From: Korobacter sp963758505
GTDB lineage: Bacteria; Acidobacteriota; Terriglobia; Terriglobales; Acidobacteriaceae
DNA: 64,000 nucleotides
Assembly: GCA_963758505.1 (NCBI GenBank)
Contig: CAVWVJ010000001.1
Coordinates: 310,001 to 374,000 of the forward strand
Direction of reading: 5' to 3'
Under the pieces are notes generated by a model that made no database searches, had not been told where the DNA came from, and saw nothing but the letters and a program-made list of their open reading frames with translations. Numbering within the stretch: position 1 is the stretch's first letter; every line of letters begins with the position of its first letter. Positions 50,230-59,284 of the stretch are shown piece by piece. The position numbers were made by a program, and so were the translations under genes.

Positions 50230-51321
50230 TCAGCCTGCCGCGACCCATCGCTTCGTCTCCGACGATTCTTCCACCGCACCCAGCAGCTTCTGCACCTTCA
50301 GCCCATCTTCAAAGTTGGCGTGGAACTCTGTTTGTTGATCCAGCGCTTGCAGAAAATCCGCCAGCGTCGCAATGAACGTGTGTTCGTAGCCGATCACGTG
50401 CCCCGGTGGCCAGAACTGGTTCACGTACGGATGCCCCGGCCCGGTGATCAGGATGTTGCGCATCCCCGAAAGTTCCGCCGGATCGTTTACGTCGAAAAAT
50501 TGCAGGCGATTCATGTCTTCAAGATTGAAAACCAGCGCACCCTTCGATCCGTGAATCTCGAACATGTTGCGGTTGCGATTCCCAGTGCCGTAGCGCGTCG
50601 CCTCCAGCGTCCCGACGCTGCCATTCGCAAAGCGCGCCATCAGGATCGCGGCGTCGTCTACATCGCGGCCGGGAACGAAGGTTTTCAGCATGGCGCTGAG
50701 TTCCTGGATTGGCCCGTTGAGCCACAGCGCCAGGTCGAGCAAGTGCGAGAGCAGATCTCCGGCCGCTCCCGATCCTGCCGTGGCCTTGTTGTAGCGCCAG
50801 GTATTTGCGCGCGACGCATTCAGCCCGCTGCTGTTCAGATAAGTTCCGCGATAGTGATAGACGTCGCCGATGCGGCCCTCCTCAATGAGCTGCTTGGCAA
50901 ACGCGATCGCTGGCGCACGGCGGTAATTGAACCAGACGAGATTCGGCTTCCCGGCCACAGCTTTGGTCATTCGCTCCGCTTCGGCAACATTCACCGCCAG
51001 CGGCTTCTCACAAAGCACGATCTTGCCTGCCTCCGCTGCCGCGATGGCGATCTCGGCATGCAGGTTGTTGGGCGTTCCAATGTCGATTACGTCGATGTCG
51101 CTGCGCTCGATGAGCTGCCGCCAGTCCGTTTCCGTCTCTGCCCAACCCCACTGACTCGCGATCGTATCCAGCCGCGCCCGATCGCGTCCGCAGATAACCT
51201 TCAAGTTCAAGTTGAAGTTCGTATCGAAAAAATGATTTACCTGCTGGTAGGCATTGGAGTGTGCCCGGCCCATGAAGCCTTGGCCGATCATGGCAATGTT
51301 GAGCGTCTTCTTCGCGCGCAT
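50230..51321 (-). CDS. Gfo/Idh/MocA-family oxidoreductase
   Basis: 363 residues. NAD(P)-binding IAMIGQGFMGRAHSNAY, ICGRDRARL and VIDIGTPNNLHAEIAIAAAEAGKIVLCEKPLAV (with the conserved EKP lysine) form the first domain. The second carries GDLLSHLLDLALWL with the usual catalytic His. It probably oxidises or epimerises a sugar or inositol; no sugar pathway is near. ATG 51321 begins the domain; a longer in-frame extension overlaps the divergent ligase promoter. Confidence 0.93.
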   Translation of the reverse strand: MRAKKTLNIAMIGQGFMGRAHSNAYQQVNHFFDTNFNLNLKVICGRDRARLDTIASQWGWAETETDWRQLIERSDIDVIDIGTPNNLHAEIAIAAAEAGKIVLCEKPLAVNVAEAERMTKAVAGKPNLVWFNYRRAPAIAFAKQLIEEGRIGDVYHYRGTYLNSSGLNASRANTWRYNKATAGSGAAGDLLSHLLDLALWLNGPIQELSAMLKTFVPGRDVDDAAILMARFANGSVGTLEATRYGTGNRNRNMFEIHGSKGALVFNLEDMNRLQFFDVNDPAELSGMRNILITGPGHPYVNQFWPPGHVIGYEHTFIATLADFLQALDQQTEFHANFEDGLKVQKLLGAVEESSETKRWVAAG

Positions 51322-51372
51322 ACCGGGGATTGTAGAACAGCCCGGCATACCAGCCTGTGCATCCAACATTTC

Positions 51373-52497
51373 ATGCCGCGACGCCCCACGCCAGCCCAAT
51401 CCTCGAAGCTCAATGCCGGTGCAGTTTCCGCCGAAGAGTTAAAGGAAGGCTTTGCCAAATTGGAGCTCCCGATTCAGCCGCCTTTCCCGCCCATGGAAGC
51501 CAAGCTGGTGGACGAAATTCCACACGGCGCGCTCTGGCAATACGAACCCAAGTGGGATGGCTTCCGCTGCCTCGCATTCCGTGACGGCGACACCATCGAA
51601 CTGCAGTCGAAGGCCGGCCAGCCGCTCGGAAGATATTTTCCCGAGATCGTGGAAGCTCTCCGCGAACTCAAGCCGAAGAAATTTGTCCTGGACGGCGAGA
51701 TCGTGATCCTGCTGAACGGCCATCTTTCTTTCGACGACCTTCTGCAAAGAATCCATCCGGCAGCCAGCCGGATCAAGAAGCTCTCCTTGGAAACTCCCGC
51801 CACGCTTTTAGTCTTCGATCTCCTGCTCGACGACCGCGGCCACTCGCTCATCCAGGAAACCCAGGCGGCAAGGCGCGAACGGCTCGAGCTCTTCTTTCAA
51901 ACCTTCAAGGGAAACTCGAAGGTACGCCTTTCGCCGATGACCCGCGATCGCGAAACCGCCGAACAATGGATGACCGAGCTCGCGGCCACCGGGTTCGATG
52001 GCGTCGTCGCCAAAGCTCTCGACCAGCCTTACCAATCCGGCGAGCGCGCCATGCGGAAAATCAAGAGCATCCGCACTGCCGATTGCGTTGTCGGCGGATT
52101 CCGCTATGCCAGTAAAGGCGGCGAAGTCGGCTCTCTGTTGCTGGGTGTTTACAACTCCGAAGGCCAGCTCGACCACATCGGCTTCAGCTCCAGTTTTGCC
52201 GCGCCCCAGCGGAAAGAGTTAAAGAAGATCTTGAAGCCCTATATGGGCGGCGAAGGTTTCACCGGCAAGGCCCCTGGCGGTCCGAGCCGCTGGAGCACCG
52301 AGCGCAGCGGCGAATGGGAACGTCTCGACCCGAAGCTCGTGTGCGAGGTGCGTTACGACCACTTCTCCGGGGGACGCTTCCGCCACGGAACCAAGTTCCT
52401 GCGCTGGCGTCCGGAAAAAGATCCCCAGTCATGCACCTACGAACAGATCACGCCGGCAAAACAGAAAGGCACCATGGACCGCTTTCTGGCGGCGTAA
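51373..52497 (+). CDS. ATP-dependent DNA ligase (LigC/LigD-ligase type)
   Basis: 374 residues. The nucleotidyl-transferase active lysine is K60 in YEPKWDGFRCLAF. Further motifs are FVLDGEIVIL, LVFDLL, DGVVAKAL and AMRKIKS (motif V). An OB-fold domain from about residue 235 has CEVRYDHFSGGRFRHGTKFLRWRP. It lacks the polymerase and phosphoesterase modules of LigD, so it is a stand-alone ligase for strand-break repair. No Ku gene is visible in the window. Confidence 0.94.
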   Translation: MPRRPTPAQSSKLNAGAVSAEELKEGFAKLELPIQPPFPPMEAKLVDEIPHGALWQYEPKWDGFRCLAFRDGDTIELQSKAGQPLGRYFPEIVEALRELKPKKFVLDGEIVILLNGHLSFDDLLQRIHPAASRIKKLSLETPATLLVFDLLLDDRGHSLIQETQAARRERLELFFQTFKGNSKVRLSPMTRDRETAEQWMTELAATGFDGVVAKALDQPYQSGERAMRKIKSIRTADCVVGGFRYASKGGEVGSLLLGVYNSEGQLDHIGFSSSFAAPQRKELKKILKPYMGGEGFTGKAPGGPSRWSTERSGEWERLDPKLVCEVRYDHFSGGRFRHGTKFLRWRPEKDPQSCTYEQITPAKQKGTMDRFLAA

Positions 52498-52498
52498 C

Positions 52499-52870
52499 CT
52501 AAGCAGCGTGCGCGTGGGCGAACCGGGCGTTCTGCGTAATGGCCCGCAGCATCCCTTCCACATCGGCGCAGTGGCAGCAGTCCACCGCACCCATTTCCAG
52601 GGCAGCCTTCCACATCTTGTCATCCGGCGAACGGTGTGTGGCCACGATGGTGATACCGCGGAACTCTTCGCAGAACTGCCGCAGCTCCTTCGGACCGACC
52701 AATTCCAAGTCGAGGATCACGGCGTCAGCTCTCCGCTTCGTCATCTCCGCGCGAAGTTCCGCACGGGAATGTACGAACGAGACATTGTGCACCCGTGTTC
52801 TGAGACGCGAAACAATATCGTGAGCTATGGATGGATTATTCTGGGCAACGATTACGGACAGGGTATGCAT
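52499..52870 (-). CDS. Stand-alone receiver-like protein
   Basis: 123 residues; ATG 52870 has GGAGG five bases upstream. The fold fits a response-regulator receiver: VIVAQNNPSIAHDIVSRL, then ADAVILDLE with the possible phospho-Asp, IVATHRSPDDKMWKAALEMGAVDCCHCAD. The acidic pair near the N-terminus is missing (QNN instead of DD), so phosphorylation is doubtful. It may be a pseudo-receiver. A His-rich end (ARFAHAHAA) is unusual. It converges on the ligase gene with one base between the stops. Confidence 0.72.
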   Translation of the reverse strand: MHTLSVIVAQNNPSIAHDIVSRLRTRVHNVSFVHSRAELRAEMTKRRADAVILDLELVGPKELRQFCEEFRGITIVATHRSPDDKMWKAALEMGAVDCCHCADVEGMLRAITQNARFAHAHAA

Positions 52871-52938
52871 ACAACCTCCCTGAGAAGACCGGTCGAAACG
52901 GCCGGGCTGCGGAATAGATCTTCCAGGGTTACAGCGGC

Positions 52939-53169
52939 CTAGTGTTTGGGATCGGCCGAAATCTCGAACGGCTCCGCCTGCAGTTTGCCGTTCTGTTTCA
53001 AAAGAATCTCTACCTTGCCTTCGGCCTCCTCGAGCTCTTTGCGGCACGAGTTGGAAAGCTGCACGCCCTCTTCAAACAACTTGAGAGCCTGTTCGAGGGG
53101 AACCTCGCCACGCTCCAGTTGGTTGACTACTTCTTCTAGCCTCTGCAGACATTCCTCAAATTTCGGCAA
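52939..53169 (-). CDS. xseB: Exodeoxyribonuclease VII small subunit
   Basis: 76 residues. FEECLQRLEEVVNQLERGEVPLEQALKLFEEGVQLSNSCRKEL is the family helix pair; the rest is a short acidic tail. With XseA it degrades single-stranded DNA. xseA is not in the window, which is unusual because the pair is often adjacent. Confidence 0.93.
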   Translation of the reverse strand: MPKFEECLQRLEEVVNQLERGEVPLEQALKLFEEGVQLSNSCRKELEEAEGKVEILLKQNGKLQAEPFEISADPKH

Positions 53170-53259
53170 GACGAAACCTCAACAAGCTCAATTTTATTCC
53201 GATTCCAACCACTCGCCCGCAAATTCTCCGTCATCGTCCGTAATACCTGTGGAGATCTG

Positions 53260-54264
53260 CTACACCGCCGCGGCGCCCCCGGAATCGCCAAGTACCTCGA
53301 GCACATCCGCGGCAGCAGAGTAGCGTCCGAAAGGCGCGCTGAGCTGCGTCCCTTGCACCATCGGCCGCACTGCATACAGCATCTCCCGGGCAATCGCTAC
53401 ACCTTCGGCACGAGCGGATTCCGCGTTGCTCGCGCCCAGCATACGGTTGTAAATCTCGTCGGGGATCGAGATGCGCAGCTCGTCGCGCATGAACTCTGCA
53501 TTGCGCGCGCTGCTCAATGGCCAGATGCCCGCCACCACCGGGATCCGGCAGTGCTCGATCCGTCGCAGGAACTCTTCCAGCAGCTCCAGGTCGAAGACCG
53601 GTTGGGTGACCGCGAATTCGGCGCCGGCTTCTACCTTGTATTCGAAGCGCCGGATCTCTTCGTCCAGGTTCGCCGCTCCCGGGTTCGCACCCACCGCAAC
53701 CGCGAATTCGGTGGAGGTCCCAATCGAGTTGCCGCCGATATCGAGACCTTTATTGAGATTGCTCACGATATTCACCAGCCCGATCGCATCCACGTCGAAC
53801 ACCGCGGTGGCGTCCGGATAATTGCCCATCTTCGGCGGATCGCCGGTGATGCAGATCAGGTTGCGAATTCCGACTGCGCTCGCGCCCAATAAGTCCGACT
53901 GGATGCCGAGCACATTACGATCGCGACAGGTGTAGTGCAACACTGTCTCGATTCCGACCTGTTGCTGCACCAGCAGGCATAGCGCCTGGTTGCTCATGCG
54001 CGCCGAAGCTCGCGGGCTGTCCGGAATATTGATCGCGTCCACCCCCACCGATTTCAGGTAGCGCGCGCCCTCGATCTCCTTCTCGGCCGCCACCCCTTTC
54101 GGCGGGACGATCTCCACCAGCGTCACGAATTCGCCATTCGCGATCTTCTTGCCTACCCTGGAACGGTGAGCCAGCGGCACCGCCTCCATCGTGTGTGTCT
54201 CGACGGCTTTTACAACCTTGAATGCTCCGGCTCGAGCTTCGCCCACCCGCAGCGCTGCTTTCAT
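53260..54264 (-). CDS. 5,10-methylenetetrahydrofolate reductase domain of a fusion gene (downstream part)
   Basis: From an internal ATG at 54264 the frame gives 334 residues. FVTLVEIVPPKGVAAEKEIEGARYLKSVGVDAINIPDSPRASARMSN is the MTHFR barrel start. LHYTCRDRNVLGIQSDLLGASAVGIRNLICITGDPPKMG and AEFAVTQPVFDLELLEEFLRRI, IPVVAGIWPL complete it. MTHFR reduces methylene-THF to methyl-THF for methionine synthesis. In the intact gene it would be the C-terminal half of one protein with the homocysteine methyltransferase domain (YitJ-like, about 618 codons). A +1 shift at about 54301 splits them. Confidence 0.9.
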   Translation of the reverse strand: MKAALRVGEARAGAFKVVKAVETHTMEAVPLAHRSRVGKKIANGEFVTLVEIVPPKGVAAEKEIEGARYLKSVGVDAINIPDSPRASARMSNQALCLLVQQQVGIETVLHYTCRDRNVLGIQSDLLGASAVGIRNLICITGDPPKMGNYPDATAVFDVDAIGLVNIVSNLNKGLDIGGNSIGTSTEFAVAVGANPGAANLDEEIRRFEYKVEAGAEFAVTQPVFDLELLEEFLRRIEHCRIPVVAGIWPLSSARNAEFMRDELRISIPDEIYNRMLGASNAESARAEGVAIAREMLYAVRPMVQGTQLSAPFGRYSAAADVLEVLGDSGGAAAV

Positions 54265-55117
54265 CGAGTGAATGTGTTCCGGCGTCGTCCCGCAGCAGCC
54301 GCCCTACGAGGCTTACCCCGACATTGACAAACTTGCGCGCATAGCTCGCCATGTACTCGGGCGAGCACAAATAGATGTTTCGTCCCTCCACGGAGCGCGG
54401 AATGCCGGCGTTCGGCTGTGCGGAAAGCGGTTTCGGGGTGACTGCGCGCAGACGCTCCAGTGCGTCCAGCATCGCGACCGGACCGACGCTGCAATTGCAA
54501 CCGATTACGTCCGCGCCCCATTCTGTCAGGCGAGCCCCATAATGTTCGGGACTCGAGCCGTCGAGGCAGTTGCCGTCTTCGTCAATCGTCACCTGCGCGA
54601 CGACAGGGATCTTCGGGTCAACTTCGCGCGCCGCGAGAATCGCCTGGTGCAACTCGCCGAGGTAGCCAAAAGTTTCCAGGATCAGCAGGTCAACCCCCGC
54701 GTCCACCAGGACACGGATCTGTTCCGCGAAGGCTGCCCGCGCCTCTTCACGGCTGGTCTTGCCCAGCGGCTCGATCCGTATACCCAACGGTCCAACCGCC
54801 CCGGCGAGATATACATTGCCGCCTCGGATCGCCTTCCGCGCCAACTCCACGCCCGCGCGGTTGATCTCTGCCAGCCGCTCATGGCAACCATGCCGCGCCA
54901 GTCGAATCGAGTTGGCCCCGAAGGTATTGGTCTCCAGGATCTCCGCGCCGTTCGCCACGTAGTCCGCATGAATGGCCGCGATCAATTCAGGCTGCGACAC
55001 GTTGAGCTCGTCGTAGCAGCGATTGATGAAAATGCCTTTGGAATAGAGCAGCGTTCCCATGGCCCCGTCGCACAGGACGGGACCCTCCGCCAGCCGCTCC
55101 AGAAACGGTTTCTTCAT
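54265..55117 (-). pseudogene. Homocysteine S-methyltransferase domain of the fusion gene, shifted at its zinc site
   Basis: ATG 55117 gives PFLERLAEGPVLCDGAMGTLLYSKG, then TNTFGANSIRLA and GADVIGCNCSVGP (first zinc Cys). The second zinc pair should read VGGCCGTTPEHIHSMK. In the sequence GTAGGGCGGCTGC has one base too many, at about 54301, so the frame goes to VGRLLRDDAGTHSL and runs on without homology to 53915. The domain transfers a methyl group to homocysteine; loss of the Cys pair would remove activity. Total length 53260-55117 is 3n+1, as expected for one inserted base. Confidence 0.88.
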
Positions 55118-55190
55118 CTTTGCAGCATAGCAAACGGCACCGTGGTGGCAAAGACGCCACTTCCGGGAACCCAAGCCAAGCCTTCTGCTC

Positions 55191-55199
55191 TGCTATAAT
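55191..55199 (+). promoter_or_regulatory. Extended -10 promoter of the propeller lipoprotein gene
   Basis: TGCTATAAT: a TGN extended -10 with a perfect TATAAT. The predicted start is near 55206, giving a leader of about 27 bases before ATG 55233. No -35 box is evident, as is usual for extended -10 promoters. Confidence 0.65.
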
Positions 55200-55232
55200 C
55201 ACCCCTTTCCAGCAGCAAACTACAGTGTTCTT

Positions 55233-56429
55233 ATGGTTTTGGGAGTGCTCTTGAAGCGAGCGGCAGTTTTCTTCGTGGTCGTTTGTGCGGTTTTCTGGAC
55301 CTCGTGCGGCAGCAACAACAACAGCAGTACGACCGTGTCGAATATCAAGGACCGCCTGCTCTTCGATAACACCGAGAGCGGCGCCGTCAACATCCTCAAC
55401 ATCGATACGAACCCGCCCACTCTTTACGGCAACACCGTGCTCTCCCTTATCATGCCCGAGCAGATGCTGATGTCAGCCGATCGTAGCCTGGTGCTGGTTT
55501 ACGACGACTCGGCCTTCAACCTGACGCTTTTCGACAGCGCGCAGGAGACCAGCATCGCTACTCTGGCGTTGAATTATCACTCCGACAGCATCGTGATGAG
55601 TTCGGATGGCACCCACGCCTACGCGGCCGTTCCCGATAACCCGGAGACGAACGCACCCTCCGGAGCGGTATTCACCTTCAGCATTTCTGCCACCGCCGGT
55701 ACCGCGGGCGCGGAAGTCCCCGTCCCCGGCGCGCGCCGCCTGGCGATCAGCAACGATGGAAACTCGCTGCTCGTCTTTGCCGACAACAACAATTCCGTCT
55801 ACTACATCAATCTTGCCGCGACTACCCTGACGGCGGTTCCGATCGCCGGGTTCAACCAGCCTTACTCGGCTGTCTTCAGCAGCGATAACGCGACCGCCTA
55901 CGTCCTGAATTGCGGAACCGAGTGCAGCGGTTCCTCTGCTCCGAGCGTCCAGCCCGTCGCGATTTCAGCCACCGCGCAAACTCCAGGAGTTCCATTGACT
56001 GTTCCCGGAGCGACCAAAGGCATCTTGAACGGCTCAACTCTCTACCTTGCCGGCAATGACCTCACAAAGCCTGCAGGGCAGCAGGGCACTGCTACCGCCG
56101 TGAACGTCACGAACATGACCATCACCGCGACAGCCGCCATTGCCGATGGCCTGCATAACAAAATTTCTTTCTTCGACAACAAGGTATGGTTCGGAAGCTC
56201 GAACTGCACCACGACCAACTGCCTCTCGATCTTCGACACCACCAGCAACACCGCCACCATAGGAGCGACGACCGGCAATGTGACCGGACTCGAGCCCGCA
56301 CCGGTGAAAAATTGGATGTACGTCGTGCAGGGTGGAGAGATCTATCAGTACGACCCGGCGGCGCTAACCGCGACTGTGCCGTATGACGTCATCGGCCAGG
56401 CGTGGGACGTGAAACTCCTCGACCAATAG
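55233..56429 (+). CDS. Beta-propeller lipoprotein
   Basis: 398 residues. AAVFFVVVCAVFWTSCGSNNNSS is a lipoprotein signal with the lipobox Cys. The mature part consists of seven or so repeats of about 45 residues with SSDGTHAYAAVPDN-, SNDGNSLLVFADNNNSVYYINLA- and SSDNATAYVLNCGTE-type phrases, the YVTN/LVIVD-like propeller pattern. Probably cell-surface and protein- or ligand-binding. It ends at a strong terminator shared with the converging acylase gene. Confidence 0.82.
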   Translation: MVLGVLLKRAAVFFVVVCAVFWTSCGSNNNSSTTVSNIKDRLLFDNTESGAVNILNIDTNPPTLYGNTVLSLIMPEQMLMSADRSLVLVYDDSAFNLTLFDSAQETSIATLALNYHSDSIVMSSDGTHAYAAVPDNPETNAPSGAVFTFSISATAGTAGAEVPVPGARRLAISNDGNSLLVFADNNNSVYYINLAATTLTAVPIAGFNQPYSAVFSSDNATAYVLNCGTECSGSSAPSVQPVAISATAQTPGVPLTVPGATKGILNGSTLYLAGNDLTKPAGQQGTATAVNVTNMTITATAAIADGLHNKISFFDNKVWFGSSNCTTTNCLSIFDTTSNTATIGATTGNVTGLEPAPVKNWMYVVQGGEIYQYDPAALTATVPYDVIGQAWDVKLLDQ

Positions 56430-56443
56430 CGCGCGCATATCGC

Positions 56444-56475
56444 AAAAGGGGCGGCTTGCGAGCCGCCCCTTTTTA
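56444..56475. terminator. Intrinsic terminator, 13-bp stem
   Basis: AAAAGGGGCGGCT, loop TGCG, AGCCGCCCCTTTT, then TATTATT. T-rich on the right and A-rich on the left, so it can serve both converging genes. The acylase stop (56476) lies at its right edge. Confidence 0.88.
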
Positions 56476-58912
56476 TTATTGGCCCGGTTGCAGGAGCAGC
56501 GTGTGCTTGGCGGAACTCGAGACTGCCGCGTCGGAGAAGGGCCATGCGAACGTCGTTCCTCCGCTGTAGGCGCTCCATTGGTCGTTGAAGTATTCGCTGA
56601 AGATGTTGCCGGATTCGCCATTCACGATGTTCAGCGTGGATTTGTCCAAATCTGAAAAATCGACCGTCATGCGCTCTGACGCGCCGAAGGTCTTGCCCGC
56701 TGCTTTCACCGTGTAGGCGTTGCCGGACTGCGGAACCGGCCCCGTGGTCGCACTGTGTTTGATGATCGGCACCTTGCCCCAGAAGGGGTGCGTGATCTCC
56801 ACCGGAAAAGCGCGCCCATACTTCCATAGCGTCAGCGCGTGCGGCGCGTCGCTGCCGTTGGCGACCTTCTCCACCGCATCCGCCAGGAGCGCGTTGTAAT
56901 CCGCATATCCCGGCGGTAGCCAGCGCTGCGGCTCGTGCGCCAGAACATTCTCGAACCAGATTGAATTGTTCTCCCAGAAGTAGTCGCGCACATCGCCGAT
57001 CTTCGCCTTCAGAATCGTCTCCCACACCCACCGCCGCGCATAGGTCTCAATCGTCGGGGCGACGGCATCTTTATCCATGTTGCCGTCCCATCCGCGCATC
57101 AGCTCCGCTGCTTTTTTCGCGCGCTCCGACGCCTTCGGGTTGTGGTCCACCGCGTACACCAGGCGCTCGGCCGTGAACTTGTCATACTCCGAATGGGCAT
57201 CCATCTGCAGCGCCAGCATGTCCGCGGGCGTGAACTTCTTGCCCGAACTCAGCACCTTGTAGATACGCTGCGTGCGGAACGGCGTACTCCATTCGTTGCT
57301 GATGAGGTAGGGATAGCCATCCGGCGTAACCTTTCCGTTCGCCGTCCCGATCACCCCCGACGGCGGATCGAAAACATTCGGCAGTTTGTCGAACGGGATG
57401 TAGCCCGTCCACTCATGCGTATCGTCGCTGCCGCTCACAGGCAGCGCCCCATCTCCCGAGGCACGAATGGGAATCTTGCCCGTCGCGTGATATCCGATAT
57501 GCCCATCGACATCGGCGTACACCACGTTCTGCCCCGGTCCGCCAAACCTCGAAAACGCATCCTGGAACTGCTGCCAGTTGCCCGCGGTGTTCACGTCGAA
57601 GAAGGGAATTCCGAATCCGTTGGGATCCTCTGCCGTCCACTTCAGCGCCAGTTGGCGCGTTTCCCCGGGCACCAGGCCGCTGATGATCGGACCGTGCCGC
57701 GTCACCACCACATCCACCGTGACCTCTTGGCCGCCCTTGATACGAATGATCTCCTTGCGACGCTCCGGCGTCCTCCACCCCTGCGGCGTCTGGTATTCGC
57801 CATTCGCGTTGAAGTTCTCGATGAAGATGTCTTCCACGTCCGGCCCGAGATTCGTGAAGCCCCACGCAATCCGCCGGTTGTGGCCCACCACCACGTACGG
57901 CATACCCGGAAGCGTTACTCCAGCGACGTCGAAATCGCCGCTCACCAGGTGCGCTTCGTACCACGTGTTCGGAATCTGGTGGTCGAGATGCATATCGTTC
58001 GAAAGCAGAGGCTTGCCGGACGCCGTCCGCGCTCCGCTCACTACCCAGTTGTTCGAGCCGGGAAGCATCGCGGCGGTGTCCTCCCCGGCAAACGAAGTCA
58101 ATCCGGCGCGGTTCTTGTTCCCCGGCGTCTTCGGGCCATGTTGCGATTCTTCTTCGGTCTCCGTCGGCGGCGTCGGTCCGGTGTTTTCGATCGTCCCGCC
58201 TTCGGTCCCCGGGGGGTGGTCGCGCCACGAACTGTTTATGTACAGATCGGCAGCAAGCTCCGGCCCGACTTTGTTGGTCACCTTTTCGCGCAGAAGCTTC
58301 GTCTTCGCCTCGTAGCCGTTGAGGTACTGGTACATCGAAAGCCCGATCAGCAGGGAATCTTCCGGCGTCCACGCATGGGGAAAATAGGTCAGCAGGCGAA
58401 ACTCCAGGGGCAGCGTCTTCTGATGTTGGGCGATGTAGGTATTCACGCCGCGCGCGTAGTCCTCGAAGTATTCCCGGTCTCGCGGACTGAGTTGCGCCGC
58501 CTCCCGCTCCGCCATCTGGTGCATTCCAAGGGTTCGCTGCTCGGTGTCGTGCTTCACCAGCTCCGGCCCCAGGATTACCGACAGGTCGCCCGAGGCATAA
58601 CGTCGCGTCATGTCCATCTGCCACAAGCGATCTTGCGCGGCAACATATCCTTGCGCGAAAAAGAGATCGTCGAGGCTCGCGGCACGGATTGTCGGCACCC
58701 CGTGCGCATCGCGCACCACCGTGACCGGCGCACGCAAGCCCGATAGCGTCAATGTGCCATCCACCTGCGGCAGTGCCGCCTTCGCCGCGTGGTAAGAACC
58801 ACGCATCCGCCCCGAGAAACACGAGCAGGAATGCGGATAGCAGGAAAATGACCAGCTTGAGTGCGAAACGACTCTTCGGACGAGCGCTATACGAAACCTT
58901 TGTCGTGGCCAT
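56476..58912 (-). CDS. Penicillin acylase family (Ntn) amidohydrolase, one-base frameshift in signal region
   Basis: About 811 residues when the frame is corrected. ATG 58912 opens a membrane or signal helix (LKLVIFLLSAFLLVFLGADAWF). At 58794-58795 one extra base breaks the frame; removing one T joins AWF to YHAAKAALPQVDGTLTLSGL. The rest is intact: VRDAHGVPTIRAASLDDLFFAQGYVAAQDRLWQMD, and the autoproteolytic GSNNWVVSG with Ser nucleophile near residue 286. Then GMPYVVVGHNRRIAWGFTNLGPDVED and RHGPIIS, the beta-chain. It acylates or deacylates small amides, including quorum signals in some members. As given, translation from an internal start would lack the export signal. Confidence 0.9.
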
Positions 58913-58965
58913 GAGAACCCACGATTGTAGTGAAGCCGGCTGCTCGCGACAATGCTTCCCACGTT

Positions 58966-59014
58966 TTGTCATCCTGGGCGCGAACGCGCACCGCGCATTC
59001 GCAGCCGAAGGACC
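58966..59014. repeat. GTCATCCTG-type dispersed repeat
   Basis: TTGTCATCCTGGGCGCGAAC, then GCGCATTCGCAGCCGAAGGA. Related to copies at 15319 and 63565. Confidence 0.65.
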
Positions 59015-59025
59015 CAACCAGGTGT

Positions 59026-59050
59026 ATCAGGGCACGACTTCAGTCGTGCC
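59026..59050. repeat. GGCACGACT hairpin repeat (copy 1)
   Basis: ATCAGGGCACGACTTCAGTC-GTGCC: 9-bp inverted repeat with a TC loop, almost identical to 62913-62939. Confidence 0.7.
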
Positions 59051-59284
59051 GGAAAAGCCTCCACATCGAATGGGCTTCAGCCCCTGCACGCTCGCACCCA
59101 AACACTCACCCTCCTGTCATGGCGACCGGAGCATGCGGACACCGATCCGCATTCGTAGCGGAGCTACCCTTTGTTCAGCGTTTGGCGTTTTGATGCCAAA
59201 GCCGCATCAGTCCTACAACTCCGATTGACGCCAGCCAGCAGCGTCCATAAGATGTTTCAACCCGGTAGCAGTCTCTCTTCCCAC

